Origin: Vanilla planifolia
Lineage: Eukaryota > Streptophyta > Magnoliopsida > Asparagales > Orchidaceae
NCBI GenBank assembly: GCA_023846275.1
Contig: JAIUJO010000083.1
Location: forward strand, 1,327,774 to 1,391,773
Reading direction: 5' to 3'
Length of the DNA: 64,000 bases
Below are positions 40,701 through 51,720 of the stretch, piece by piece. The notes under the pieces were generated by a model that worked only from the letters and a program-made list of their open reading frames with translations, did not search any database and was not told where the DNA came from. A program made the translations under genes and the position numbers. The stretch's first letter is position 1. The number at the start of each line of letters is the position of its first letter.

Positions 40701-42150
40701 TGAAAAATTGATTTAAATCATATAGGGCAAGATAATATGGAGACTGAGGGTGATATCCTTGATCATCAAATAAGACTGAATTGAAATATCTCATAAAGAG
40801 TGCAAAGAGCCTGTAAAACAAAAAATTTTCAAATATAGAAAATAATACTTAATTGGTGGAAGCTTCTTGAAATAAGTCCAACAATATCGTTTAGAATTAC
40901 TATAAATTACAAACATAAACAAGCACATATAATAATAAATTACTATTTTAGTATTAAGAAAGTATTTGTTAATGCTAAATTGTGATAAATTGAAACAAAG
41001 TAATAAAACCATATTAATGATAAATGTTTGAAGAATTGATATCAATTATGTGAGATAATCTACATTCCAAGATATTGAAGAGTTTTTGTGTAGTATTTAT
41101 GACTATCAACTTGGGTATTAATTAAAATATCTCATAAATCATACCAAGAACATTAAAAATAAAATATTTAAAAATATAAAATTGAATATTTAGTTTGATA
41201 GAGCTACTTGAGATAAGTTTGATAACAATTATTTCCTCTTAAATAGGCCTCATTTGTAAGTACAATTATTTACCAAACTAAATAATTATAATCATAAAAA
41301 AATTTATATTAAGTGAATATACATTAAATCAAAAGATAGATAAACTAAAGTAATGTAATATAATTGAATCAAAGCCATGTAAAGGTGACATGAGAGTTTA
41401 TTTATTATTAAAAAATAATATAACAATATCAAAGAAAACAATTTGAGAAAATACGATAAATAGTATCGGAGAATAAAATTTCTGGATAATAAGAGTTCGA
41501 GCGGAAATCTTTGATTGTCAAATAGCTTACAAATTAAAATTTCTTATAGAGTGTATGAAGGCTTTGCAAAATAAAACATTTAGAAATATCGAAATAAATG
41601 TTTAATTAAACAAAGCTCCTCGAGATAAGTCAAACAACATTATTTTATTTTAATCAAAACTTGTTTAGAATAATTACATATTACCAAACTAAACAAACAT
41701 AAATAATAACAAAATTTATTTTCATTTAAAAAAAAGAATATCAAGCTAGAAATAAGATGAATCAAAAAAATAAGGTACAACATAATAAAAATTCTATAAA
41801 GGCCACACAAGATGGGAAATAAAGTTTCAATGTAATATATTAAAAGCAACACGAGGCATTTGAAAAAGTGAGATAAGTTGTACATAAAATTTGCTTTACT
41901 TGATATTAACCAGATCATTTGTAGTATTCTTAATCATCTAATTATGCATAAATACAAATGACTTATAAAGCATGTTGAAGTTGTAAAAGTAAATTTTTTA
42001 AAATATAAGAATAAATATTAATTGGATTTTGACCATTAAGATGACTCCAACAACATGAGCCTCGTCTTCATTTAATCTCATTTGAAATTACTATGATTTA
42101 CAAATTTAAATAAGCATAATAATAATAAATTATTATTTTAAACATATTAC
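24751..42150 (-). repeat. Diverged ~400-bp tandem repeat array, block 4 (inverted, continuing block 3)
   Basis: About 43 more reverse-oriented monomers, with landmarks near 25146, 26350, 27188, 27595, 29390, 29705, 31650, 32050, 34570, 35400, 36100, 37580, 37975, 40425 and others at intervals of about 400 bp. Some intervals are only ~300-350 bp, so internal deletions are common. The last copy breaks off near 42150, just after the AAT-rich core (ATAATAATAAATTATTATTT). No retroelement protein motif was recognised in this 17-kb stretch. The short open frames (for example 39494-39754, 40791-41045, 41640-41918) are low-complexity and hydrophobic. Confidence 0.88.
37705..37762. repeat. (AAT)~19 microsatellite
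   Basis: An almost pure run of about 19 AAT units, ending in AAAATATTATG. It lies at the same monomer position as the short AAT runs elsewhere in the array and is the largest expansion in the window. Confidence 0.95.
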
Positions 42151-42759
42151 TAAACATATTACTGTACAACATAAGTATACCTTAAATCACTAAGACTTAC
42201 CACAAATGAATATTGACCTACCATAAAAAAGTTGAATTTAGAAGCATATTTAGCACTCCAATGCCACTAACATATGAGATCACTGATCACACAACTCCTA
42301 TGCAAGTTGGCATTGCATAATGCACTTCCAAGTAATAGTCCTCAGCTACACATTGCTTACATACATGAGAGACTACCTACATTTCAGATGTTGGTATCAA
42401 ACACCATGAAATTTTAGGTTTGATGCTAAATTTTATTTGTCTTTCCAACCATGTATATCTCACAACTTTATGATAGCAAAACATTTCAATGGATGTAATT
42501 TTTTTGTATAAATGTTATTGGTCTTTTTAGGTTACTTTTAGTCAACTCAAACAAGTGTCAAAATCTACCAAGCAATGATTAACGTGTGATATGTTTGTAT
42601 TGTGATATAGTAAAGTTTTTTGAACTCTATTACACATGTGATGCATAAGTCAACTGAAGTGAAGATATGAAAAACATGTTTTTTGAACTCTGTTACCCAT
42701 TAAAATTTTTAGGTTATTACGATACTTATTATAATGTTTGGAATTCAACTCACTAGATG
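42151..42759. other. Unassigned single-copy-looking sequence right of the array
   Basis: The 400-bp monomer is no longer detectable. A 14-base phrase (GTTTTTTGAACTCT) occurs twice, near 42614 and 42678, about 64 bp apart. I see no coding motif and no terminal structure. It is probably transposon-derived, but this is not shown. Confidence 0.4.
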
Positions 42760-43560
42760 TCTTATAAGAAAACCATCATGGGGGTGAATTTTGGAGTTAT
42801 TAGAGTTTTTAAATCTTTTTTAGAAAATTACAATGGATCATCAAATGTTGCACATAATGATTGAAACATCTGAAAGGAATCAAGAAGTAAGAAAGATAAA
42901 TATGTACTAGAGAAAAGCACTGACAAAGTATTACGTGGTTTGCCCAACAAAACTATGTTCTTCATCAGTCCTTAAGTTTCTTGCTTAAGCCTATCACTAC
43001 TTAAACAATCCTTCATAAGTAGAGAAATTTTTGCAATTTCTATTTACATAGGCTAAAGCATAAAGTCCTCTCTACATTTTCATTAGTGCAAATGTTATCC
43101 TTATTCCTTTTTTATTACAAGTTACATTCATTACATTTCTATGGGGTCAAACATAACTCTAGCAAACCACAAAACTAAGCTCTAAGAGAGTTCTTGCTTT
43201 CTTGAAACAAAGCACAACATTGTTATCTTAATCAATGCTAATAGGAAAAAAATAAGAATTTTTCTCCTAAAAGAGATTTTTAGAATTTTTTGACGTTTAC
43301 TCTCAATAGGCTAACATAATTAAATATAAAATATATGGGAATACATAATGTTTTAATAAAATCACTTAAGAATCTAAAAATATTTTTAAAATTTTATGAC
43401 ATTAACTCTAAGTGGTTTGACCACATTAAATATAAAACATAAAAAAGTATGAAAAAATTTTGACAGAAAAAATTATGCAATTATACAACATGATTATCAG
43501 ATGTTAATGACGATATCACCAGGATGTCAGTTGTCAACAAGATAGATGGCGATGATTGAT
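42760..43560 (-). repeat. Possible Copia LTR-like fragment
   Basis: It contains GGGGGTGAATTTTGG near 42780, then an ACGTGGTTTGCCCAAC segment near 42932 and a series of short phrases ending in TAAGTAGAG. The same kind of order (GGGGTGAATTGTGG, then a TTTCGACTTAAAATTTAGCC segment) occurs at the TG end of the Copia LTR at 5877. The similarity is in layout and short motifs, not a close alignment. It could be a solo or partial LTR of a different Copia family. No duplicate LTR was found. Confidence 0.35.
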
Positions 43561-44117
43561 AGAAGTAAGAGGAAGGGAGCTGACAGGCAACCAAGCAATG
43601 GTGGGTAGCCCAGGAACAACAAGCAATTTAGAGATGATGGGACCCAGGTAATGTTGGGCAACTTGGTAGTAACAATCAAAAGCATGTAATGATCAAGAAA
43701 TGATGAATGTCTAATTATAACAAGGAATACATGTACAAGAGGTGTCAATAATGATGACATATTTTACTACAAAATATGATGGGAAAAAATAAGAAAAAAA
43801 GAGATAACTATAGGAAAAGCTAGAGTACTAGAGTTGACCTATATAGTTGACAAAGATGCCTAATCAAAATAAGATTTATCTTGAGTATGACTTTGAGTCT
43901 GAATGGGTCTAGAGTGATGCAATTGAGTGCATGTTTTCGAGTTAACATGAGATTCTGTTGCATCATCCACCCAGGTTGGAGAGAGCTTGGCATGATAGTA
44001 TCAGGCTAATGGGCATAGAAATCCTCCAATAAGTATGGCATGATATAATGCAAGTCATAAAAAGTAAGCCAAGAGTTCTCGATAAGAGACATGCCCTTGC
44101 AATGAACTAAAAATTTT
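43561..44117. other. Unassigned stretch, possibly the 3' end or LTR of the gypsy element
   Basis: It lies immediately downstream (in element sense) of the minus-strand gypsy integrase end, where a 3' non-coding region, polypurine tract and LTR would be expected. It is GC-richer than the array (for example 43560-43640 and 43960-44000). No matching second LTR was identified on the right of the element, so this remains positional inference. Confidence 0.3.
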
Positions 44118-44430
44118 CTAAGTATACAGTCTTTGGTAAGAATTGTCATTATGACCTAATATGTCTTTCATCTTTTTCATACTTACTCCTAGGGCTAATG
44201 TAGTTGTTGGAACGAGTTCACTCAAAATAAGAGAATTAAACTCAAATGACTTATTGGGTATTAGAAGTAGCTCCTTATATGGGACTAAATCGTTAACATT
44301 AAAAGAGAAAAAAATAGCAAATTCTTCTAATAAATCTAGTACATACACATTAGTTCTTAGTTTTTGAACAATCTTAAAACATCTAGCTCCATGTGTTTTT
44401 ATGTTTTTGTGGGCCCCAAAAGGGAAAAAT
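44118..44430 (-). pseudogene. Ty3/gypsy integrase C-terminal domain (gypsy 1)
   Basis: Minus-strand translation gives THGARCFKIVQKLRTNVYVL, then DLLEEFAIFFSFNVNDLVPY. This matches the end of plant gypsy polyproteins, where 'GPF.V...I..NAY.LDLP' leads into '...TFNV.DL.PY'. The segment 44348-44118 is open (76 codons); upstream the frame is broken. A chromodomain is not evident. Confidence 0.85.
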
Positions 44431-45370
44431 TATAAACTTCTTCTAATTATAACATAATGTTCTTCATGAAATTTCTTAACTTTTCTGTGAGCACTATTAG
44501 TTTCTTATATCATTCATTACTTAGATTAGGTCTTTTATATATTATTTTTTAACAAAAACATATGAGAAGAAAAGAAAGTAGTAGAAGTAGAAGTATCAAA
44601 CCCTACTTGTGTGGGAATAAGATCAATCAAAGACCTGTGCTTATTACTAGGACAAATTTTAAAGGCACTTATTGCAATATATTGATTAATAGAATTATTG
44701 CATGTAAATTTTGCTCATAGTAATAGTTGCTCTCAAAGCTTAGGACATTTCTTTATCAAATTACAAAAAAGTTTTTCAAACTATGACTTAATACTTCTAT
44801 TTTCCCATTTGTTTAAGCGTGGTAGGTTGAAAAACACTTTAGCTTAGTTCTTATTAAATGCTATAAGATCTTAAAAAATAACAAGTAAATATTACATCTC
44901 ATTTAGATAATATGGTCTTGGAACATTTTGTAATTTAATTATTTCATTGAAAAAATATTGGCTACATGGTTTGCATTTGAGGTCTAGAATCAAAGGATAA
45001 ATTAAGCTAATTTAGAGAAATAGTTAGCAAACACAAGGATAAAGTCATGCATTGATGAAGTATTAGGTAATTTAAATAAAAAATCCATATTTATGTAACA
45101 CAATAGCTTCTCAAATATAGGTAGTGGGACGTAAAGTCCTTGGCCGACATTTTAAGACTTTGTAGTTATGCATATATGAAATTGAGCTATAATTGATACA
45201 AAATAATGTATCATTATTGGCTGATAAAAGTTCTTTGAAATATCTCTATGAGTCCTATCTCCTAAATAATGATTAGATATTCCTTTAACAAGTATTTGTC
45301 AAACAAAAAAATCTTTATGTTAAGAATTTGGGATATGTAACCTTTTTTTTTATATAATTGACCATATTTT
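44431..45370 (-). pseudogene. Ty3/gypsy integrase core (gypsy 1)
   Basis: Integrase would insert the element cDNA into the genome. GYISQILNIKIFLFDKYLL at about 45310-45365 matches the pre-integrase block that begins 'GYLF....LCIP'. GLYVPLPIF, then MDFLFKLPNTSSMHDFI and VFANYFSKLA (about 45008-45130), match the catalytic core start 'GLY.PLP...W...SMDFVLGLP...DS.FVVVDRFSKMA'. Further down, TNGKIEVLSHSLKNFF (about 44745-44800) matches 'TDGQTEVVNR.L'. Many stops and frameshifts are present. Confidence 0.85.
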
Positions 45371-45439
45371 AAGCTAAAATCTCTAAAAACTAGGTTTGGA
45401 GCTGATTTGATTTCTTGATAAATTGGTTCAAAGATAGAA

Positions 45440-46010
45440 TAATCAAGTTATTGGTTTTAAATTTCATAAAAGCTTGGGCATTTATAGGAAAAAGTCAAGT
45501 GAACAGATTGATTAAATGCATCAACTAATTTATTTCTAAAGGTAGGCTTTTGTTTGATAGCAAATGTATAACTAACATCTCATTAAGTATTTATGATCCT
45601 GAGCACCTTATGATTAGATAAAATAAAAATTCCTTGGAAAATAAGTAACATTTCTAATGCCTTAAAGATTAAATAGTGACATACAATTTCTGTTCATATA
45701 TATAACACTTCTTTTTTGTATCATTAAGTTTCTCATTAAAGATGGAAAAAGGTATTTATCTTGACAATAGACACTACTTATCCCTACTTCTGGTCCATTC
45801 ATACAACCTCAAAGGTATTAGAAAAATCAAGTAGTTTTGGAATGAGTGCTTTAGTCATAGTCTCTTTTAGCTTTTTAAAAGTTAGGTCTACAAATTTTTC
45901 AAAGTTTACCAGACATAAAAAAATTTGTAATCGATGTGATAATAGCATTAAAGTCTTGAAAATCATCAATAGAAGGTGGTCAGAGTTTTAAAGCTTTTCA
46001 TGTCATTAAT
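45440..46010 (-). pseudogene. Ty3/gypsy RNase H domain (gypsy 1)
   Basis: It sits between RT and integrase. LPKLLDFSNTFEVV at about 45800-45850 matches 'LALPDFSK.FEVECDA', with the catalytic aspartate region disrupted by a stop. YIYEQKLYVTI (about 45680-45710), GIFILSNHKVLRI (about 45590-45640) and FAIKQKPTFRNKLVDAF (about 45520-45570) correspond in order to the conserved 'YSTYD.E.YA', 'F...TDH..L' and 'VADALSR' blocks. All are degraded. Confidence 0.8.
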
Positions 46011-46690
46011 TATTTTTTTAGTAAGCTACTGATAAATATCTTTATTTTGTTAGGGTCAATGGATAACTCTTTAGAAGAAACTATGTGTCATAACAAGGCA
46101 ACCACGGTCATGAAGAATTCACATTTATTTAAATTAATAAATAAGTATTCCATTTATATAGTGCAACATAATTGGTGCAACTAGATTAGTTAATGACTAA
46201 AATGTCATCAAAATAAAGTATGATAAATTAACTTAAGTACGATTTTAAAACATAGGCCATCAATCTCCTGAATTTCCTTAATATTTTTTATAGCCTGAAC
46301 CACTTCAATTAACATTCATACAAACTAACTTTAGTCCTAAATATTACCTTTTATTCATCCCCTATTGTAATCTTCAATTAATGATAACCACTTTTTTAGT
46401 TTATTTTAGAGAATATTATGGTACAACTTAACATCTCATTTAAGAGGTCATCTAAATAGGAAATAATAAATCTATATTTTGTTATAGTTTTATTAATTGC
46501 TTGATTATCAACACACATCCTCTATGTTCCATCCTTTTTTCTTGCTATAAGTACAAGGATAGCATAGGAACTAATACTTTCTTTGATAAATCTTTTTTTA
46601 AGTAGGTTTTTTACATGATGAGCTAACATAGTATGAGTCTATTTGCTTAATCAATAATAGGGAAGGTTAGGATCTCTTTGTGAGCCAGAT
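46011..46690 (-). pseudogene. Ty3/gypsy reverse transcriptase (gypsy 1)
   Basis: In order on the minus strand: LLKKRFIKESISSYAILVLI and ARKKDGT (about 46528-46625), RMCVDNQAINKTITKYRF (about 46478-46525), LDDLLNEMLSCTIIFSKIN (about 46405-46455), KSGYH, and LYFDDILVIN with the YFDD active site at about 46203-46215. After that comes an SKELSIDPNKIKIF block (about 46035-46080) and the connection to RNase H. The residue pattern 'AINK-T.-YRF' followed by 'LDDLL' is of the plant gypsy type. Catalytic aspartates survive, but in-frame stops (for example after KIN and in GYH*L) kill it. Confidence 0.92.
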
Positions 46691-46823
46691 AGATCATTAG
46701 TTTTATACACTACATGTGTGGTACAGTGTGAGGTAAATCATTTAAAAAAAAATCAAAATAGTCATTTAGAAAGCTCTATACAAATAAGTGGTTGGTGGTG
46801 GCTCAATTCCTAACTATAAAAAA

Positions 46824-47270
46824 CTAAACTTTGTTTTTTTGATCAAGTGTCTTCTTAACTTGAGGCAGTGCAATGAAGCTTAAATTCCTTGTTTTTCCCC
46901 TTTTTGCTAGTGGGCTTAAATTTATTTTTAGATTTGTTAAGCTCGTATTCCAATAAAAATGTCTGGGTCTTCTTATGATAAGATGAGTTACTTGCATAAG
47001 TATGATATTGAATAAAATATCATCACTGAATCTTCCAAATTTTAAGAGCACATAACATCTTTACAAAATCGGTATTTAGATTTATTTTTTCATGATAGTG
47101 TAGAGGCTTGGGTGCTTCAATAGTGAAACTCTATTGCTTAGTAGCCAATTGTATTGATGCAACTGCCAATATTGACGATCATCCTTCATGGTTGTTCCTA
47201 AATTTTTTTATTGGTGTTGATGATGTTAGTGCACATCTAGTCAACTTGTAGTTATGGGATTATAAGGGTG
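46824..47270 (-). pseudogene. Ty3/gypsy protease and protease-RT linker (gypsy 1)
   Basis: The open part 47051-46824 contains QVTHLIIRRPRHFYWNTSLT, which aligns with the conserved 'HLLLGRPWQFDR...DG.TN' block of plant gypsy protease, followed by INLSPLAKRGKTRN matching the 'I.L.PL' linker. Upstream, TMKDDRQYWQLHQYNWL-like translation and a 'LKHPSLYTIMKK' block (about 47100-47135) fit the 'LKHP.PY.L.WL' segment. The active-site D-S/T-G triad could not be located with confidence. Confidence 0.65.
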
Positions 47271-47470
47271 CAGCTAACCACTAAAACAAAAAAATTTTCG
47301 TTATTTTTCAATTCTTGTGTAACATCCTTAATAAACATTATATTTCCTTCTTCCATTGACTCTTCTCATTCATTATCACTATATAAGTTTACAGCCATAC
47401 CTCTTTTGGAGTAATTGATGGCTACATGTAGCTTTCATGGCCCTTAAAATTGGATATTCTAGATTGGGTG
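47271..47470 (-). pseudogene. gag: Possible gag C-terminus of gypsy 1
   Basis: Minus-strand translation shows SRISNFKGHESYM in the place of a zinc knuckle (only the G-H core remains), then INYSKRGMAVNLYSDNE, EESMEEGN and FIKDVTQELKNNEN. Plant gypsy gag typically ends with a knuckle, 'CPN.R.MV.', then an acidic stretch, so order and composition fit. All knuckle cysteines are missing. Confidence 0.45.
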
Positions 47471-48379
47471 ATTAGGAAATTTAAAAACTATGGTAGTGGC
47501 ATAATCCTTTTACTTCTTTGCCTTAGTTAGTATGGAAGTCATTGCATCACATTACATTTCTTTGGATTTGAGGCATAACCTTCTTTCTTGTTGTAAATTT
47601 GTGCTTAAACACTGCTATCTTTATGAGATTTAAACAAGGCAGAAACCCCAACTTAATGAAAGATGATATGCTAAACCTATTGTTAGCTCAAAAAAAATTG
47701 AAAGGTAATTAGGTTAAAACAATACATTTGAATAAGGGCTTACTAAAAATTTTTATTAATTTAGAATTAGAAATCATAGGATCATTGGAATAATGATGTT
47801 GGTGGAGAACTAGCAAGATTATTTGCCACAATAATTAAGATTATTTTCATGTGATTTTATTCTTTACTCTTTTTAAAGTTCTCCCATAAACATAAGCACA
47901 CATTATCTAAGTTCTAAAAATTCACTTAAACAAATTTATTAAAAATATTTTGGGTTCGTTATCATCAAAATAATTACTATGAATAGAAGTTAATAACACA
48001 ATAAGTACAATATCACTCTCCCTAGGTGAGAAAGAGCTCAACCCCATGAAGTCATATTAAAGTCTCTGATAGTACTTTAACATATGTAAATTTTGGTGTT
48101 GAAGCTTCTCCTTAGTAATCAAAGTGTCATCAGAGACATGATGGAGCTATCACCCTACCAAAAATATTTATTATACATGATTTTATGTTAAGACTATTTG
48201 ATCATCTAAGACTGGCTTCACTTGATCTCAAGGCTCACAACATGTGGCAAATATATTGTTTGGATAGTTTTACTTGGCAATGATGGTGAAGACTAAAAGG
48301 GCTCACTAGGTATTAGTCATAATTTTTTATAAGATATAAATATTTAAGGTAGCTCAAATTTTATAGTCTTAAGGTAAAT
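47471..48379. other. Unassigned, probably gypsy-derived (gag or LTR)
   Basis: It lies between the gag end of gypsy 1 and the integrase end of gypsy 2. It would be expected to hold gag, leader and LTR sequence. I could not recognise a gag core or a primer binding site. Confidence 0.3.
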
Positions 48380-49420
48380 AAAAAAATACATGTTGATGCT
48401 TAGTCTTTATATAATTGTAAATGGTCCAATAATATAGTTATGTAATGTTTTGATGGTATGAGATAAAATCTGTCAGACATAACACAAATCGTTACATAAT
48501 CACTCTCAAAAAAATTTCTAACTTTTTAATGAGTGTTTTCTTGTCATTTATATATTTTATTATTTAAATTAATTAATTTAGTAAAGTATATTTAAGTTGT
48601 CAATGAGTGTTTTCTAAATCATAAGATAAAGAATAAAATCAATAAAACTCTAATGATGATTTTAAGGACTCAAACCTACTATTCTATTAATTGAATCATT
48701 TTAAATGAAATAAGTAGAATGACTTAAAAAATTCCAAGTTTCAACATGTTCCATTACTATGCTGCAAAAAAGATTTCCTAGGCTTTGATTGACTACTTCT
48801 ACATGCCCTTATATTTTTGGGAAAGTAAGTCTATAAGAACATAATTTTTATTACTTTAGGCATCAAAGTATTTCTTAGAAGTAGCTAGTAAATATGACAT
48901 GTTGTTCTAAAATAATTATTTGAGGTAAGCCATGTAGGTTCACAATTTCATTAAGAAATTACTTCATAATATGGGAGGTATTTCATGTCTTATGGTAAGG
49001 TAAAAACTGAGCCATTTTAGAAAACTTATACATATAAATATAGAATCATTATTTATAATGATTTTGAAAAATCATAATGCTAAGTCTAAACTTACATGTT
49101 TCCATGGTCATTGTGTTATAAGTAATGGTGTATATGCACCTTGACTATAATTACCCAATTTAGTTGTTACACATGTTCAACATCAAGAATACCAATGCAA
49201 ATTTTTTTGGACAATCTTGATCCTTGAAATTAATCAGTCACACGTCTTATTATTTTGACTTGACACAAATGTCTAGTGTGACCTCCAGTATGTATTTGTC
49301 TGACAAGAAAATCCCTAAGAGATTTGTGTGGTTTGTAAATTAAGGATATGCAATACAAAAACTATCTTTCAAATAATAGTCATCAAAAACATTATTAGAT
49401 AAAGCATTGACTTCATGGTA
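48380..49420 (-). pseudogene. Second Ty3/gypsy integrase fragment (gypsy 2)
   Basis: It is separate from gypsy 1 because it repeats the same domain. In order on the minus strand: YYLKDSFCIAYP and LLGIFLSDKYI (about 49270-49390, pre-integrase), GNYSQGAYTPLLI, PWKHVSLDLAL and INNDSI (about 49045-49160, start of the catalytic core), YKFSKMAQFLPYHKT (about 48985-49035), VNLHGLPQIIILEQHVIF (about 48885-48945), GHVEVVNQSLGN (about 48770-48810), and ESDYVTICVMSDRFYLI (about 48460-48515, C-terminal domain). Stops and frame breaks are frequent. RT and RNase H are absent; LINE copy A lies directly upstream instead, so the element was truncated. Confidence 0.88.
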
Positions 49421-50157
49421 AGTGTGATCTAGATCTGAGCAATCACTATATAAACTATTGATGAGTTTTACTATAATTCCACCATTATAGAAGCATCATG
49501 TTGGATGTGTTTAACGCAAAACTTTAGGGCAAAGTGGTTTCATATGTTTGTGCAACTAGGAGACTCCATAAAAGTATGAATTTTAAAATCCCTTTATGCA
49601 TTGAAAGGATATTTCTTTATAAATTTAAAATTTAATTTACTCAAGTTGTTAGCAAATGACAATTATTTATTTAGGTGCCTCCACATTATTATGTAAGTTT
49701 TGGAAGGTTAGCAAGTACTCTACATTATTTTTTCTAACTTATGAATAATGGAATCAGTTATAACCTTGTAACAAGTTGAATTTATAGTTAATTATATCCA
49801 TCCTTGTATATTTGGTTCCATGTATCGAAACAGTGAGAATGATTTTGTCTATATCATTCCAACTTGTAAGCATGCTAAAAATAATTTTTATTAAAGTAAT
49901 TACCACTTATGTTTCTAGCCTAGATAGTCTTTGATGTGTAGACCTTCTAACAAAACCTTGCATTGCATGCATCCTTAAAATATTTCAATTTATTAAGCAC
50001 TTATCCATAGTTTTCCTAGGGGAACCTACTTTGTTTATAGTTGGACAAACTTTTACTCACTTTCTACTATATTAATAATGTTATTGGGAAGACAAGGTGT
50101 CATTAGAGTATAAAGAGGTATTAGTTAGAGGAGATGACTAATCATTACAATCTCCCA

Positions 50158-50397
50158 TTAAGAGTAATTTTTTCTTATAAATATTATTAATCTAGTGTTC
50201 AAGTTAATGGATTGGAAGATAGCATTCTTTGTATCACAAAAGTTCGTAGATGATGTTCTCAAGCATGTGTTTGTTTTTAAATCCAATAAAGAAGTCTTAT
50301 TGTGCATTAATCTGCAAACTTGATCTGCTTTTAAGCTTACAGAAAAATCAAATTTTAATGGATGATTTGTCACCTCTTCAGAAGAGGATGAAACCAT
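50158..50397 (-). pseudogene. LINE RT thumb-region segment of copy A
   Basis: A 79-codon open frame between the RT palm and the 'IPLYTLM' block. LKADQVCRLMHNKTSLLDLK fits the '..SGL.IN..KS.L.G.N' block that follows the RT active site in plant LINEs. The FADD motif itself should lie just upstream (about 50400-50460) but could not be recognised. Confidence 0.5.
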
Positions 50398-51442
50398 TTA
50401 CAAAGAACAAATGGGAATTTGGTTGACAAGCTCGTTGTAGTGTCTCATGATTCACTTTTCTTTGTATATGTAGATTGTTTGACCCTCTTCTCAGCACTTC
50501 AACCACAATGTGAAAAAGAAATGGGGATAAGGGGTACCTTGATTTATCCAAGGAGACAATTGGAAGGAATCATTTCCTTTCTCATTAATAATGACTAACA
50601 AACAAATTATATTGTAAATACTCATCACAAGATTAATAAATTAACTATTGAAGTTAAAATTGTATAGTATGTGTTTAAGAAAACCCTAAGATGAACTACT
50701 GAATACTTTCCTAATGTTTGGCTTTAGCATAGAGTTATTACCTTAGATCTTGTGAGTTAAATCATTAAGTAGTTCTTATGCAAGTAAGATATTTTTGGTG
50801 AATTCCCCTTAGTAAAAGCTGATTGCTCCAACAAGATGATACTATGTAGGATACACTATAAGCTAAATGCTAAAGGCTTGTTATTTGTTATAACAAACTA
50901 TAGAAACAAATTAATATAAAATGTTTAAAAGATATACTATAATAAGTCTTTGGAAGGAAGATTATGTTAGTACTAGTGTATGCTTTAGATGATGGGTACC
51001 AACAAGAAAAACAATGATAACATCATAAATATCAAGTTCAATTATTGTGAAACAATGCTTGTAGATCTAATACCTTTCCAAAATACATTATTGCTCCAAA
51101 TCTTGCTATAGATTCTAATATCTGAAGGAAGATCTTTAACAAGATTAACCAATACATAAGATAGAGGCCCACTAGGCCATGTTAAATTGATTAGTGTAGA
51201 ATTTACTTTTAATGGGTTTTGACTATTGACATGATTGGGATTAGGTACAACTTGATAACTAGATGGATTAGAAGGTTCCCCAAAAAGATCCACAATAGAG
51301 CTTTCAAAGGTTCAATATTGAGCCAAAAAATTGGGAATCATTTTAAGTTTCTTATTTGAAAGACTATGATTTTCAAATTATTATACATCTAGTATCAAAT
51401 ATTGTCCAATTCTAGTAATAATCTAAAGAGCACAAGTGTGCC

Positions 51443-51682
51443 TCATCGTGTTAGATCCAAAGTAGCTAAGATTTTTGGGTTCTTAGTCATAATAATTCCA
51501 TGTTGGATCATCCAAGTTAAAACATAGCCAATTAGAGTGAGTTTGAAGGGAGAATCCTTTTTGGAAGCAAAGTCATCATCTAACATGATTTCTTTCTCAA
51601 AGACATTGGCATTATCATGTTTGGCAAGGACGGAGAACTTATCTAGATTCACCGTAAAAGAAAGGCCCCAAGGAAGATGCAC
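51443..51682 (-). pseudogene. LINE endonuclease segment of copy A (79-codon open frame)
   Basis: LPWGLSFTVNLDKFS, then FEKEIMLDDDF and LIGYVLTWM, match the middle of the L1 apurinic-type endonuclease ('PW...GDFN..L...E', 'F...M...DL', '..G..YTW'). The catalytic GDFN is replaced by SFTVN, so it is inactive. The open frame breaks on both sides. The similarity is clear in order and spacing but modest in identity. Confidence 0.65.
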
Positions 51683-51720
51683 TCAGCGTGCCTAAGTAAT
51701 GAAATGACCCAAGAATCATG

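Larger units (their letters stand above)
49430..51720 (-). pseudogene. LINE (L1-type) ORF2 remnant, copy A
   Basis: This minus-strand non-LTR retrotransposon carried, in order, an endonuclease (51682-51443), a linker, RT, and a post-RT zinc-binding-type region. RT motifs are NILLA and ELLNDLTHKI (about 50745-50810), NNSMLKPNIRKVF (about 50690-50735, where the usual 'LKLD..KAYD' has lost its aspartates), FINLVMSIYN (about 50600-50640), GTPYPHFFF (about 50535-50560, from 'GDPLSP.LF'), and IPLYTLM with LPNNIINIVES (about 50060-50130). A zf-RVT-like tail lies near 49560-49700. It shares this layout and many short phrases with copy B at 57100-60300. It is interrupted by stops and ends abruptly against gypsy 2. 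Confidence 0.88.

Noticed and set aside
1-42150. CRISPR-like array
   Set aside because: The repeat unit is ~400 bp, head-to-tail and degenerate, with no short identical repeats separated by unique spacers; this is plant satellite-type DNA.
44161-44367. Plus-strand open frame
   Set aside because: Antisense to the gypsy integrase C-terminal segment, which has recognisable motifs.
51042-51293. 83-codon minus-strand frame as a separate gene
   Set aside because: It lies in the endonuclease-RT linker of LINE copy A, where other frames carry the family motifs; no independent function is visible.
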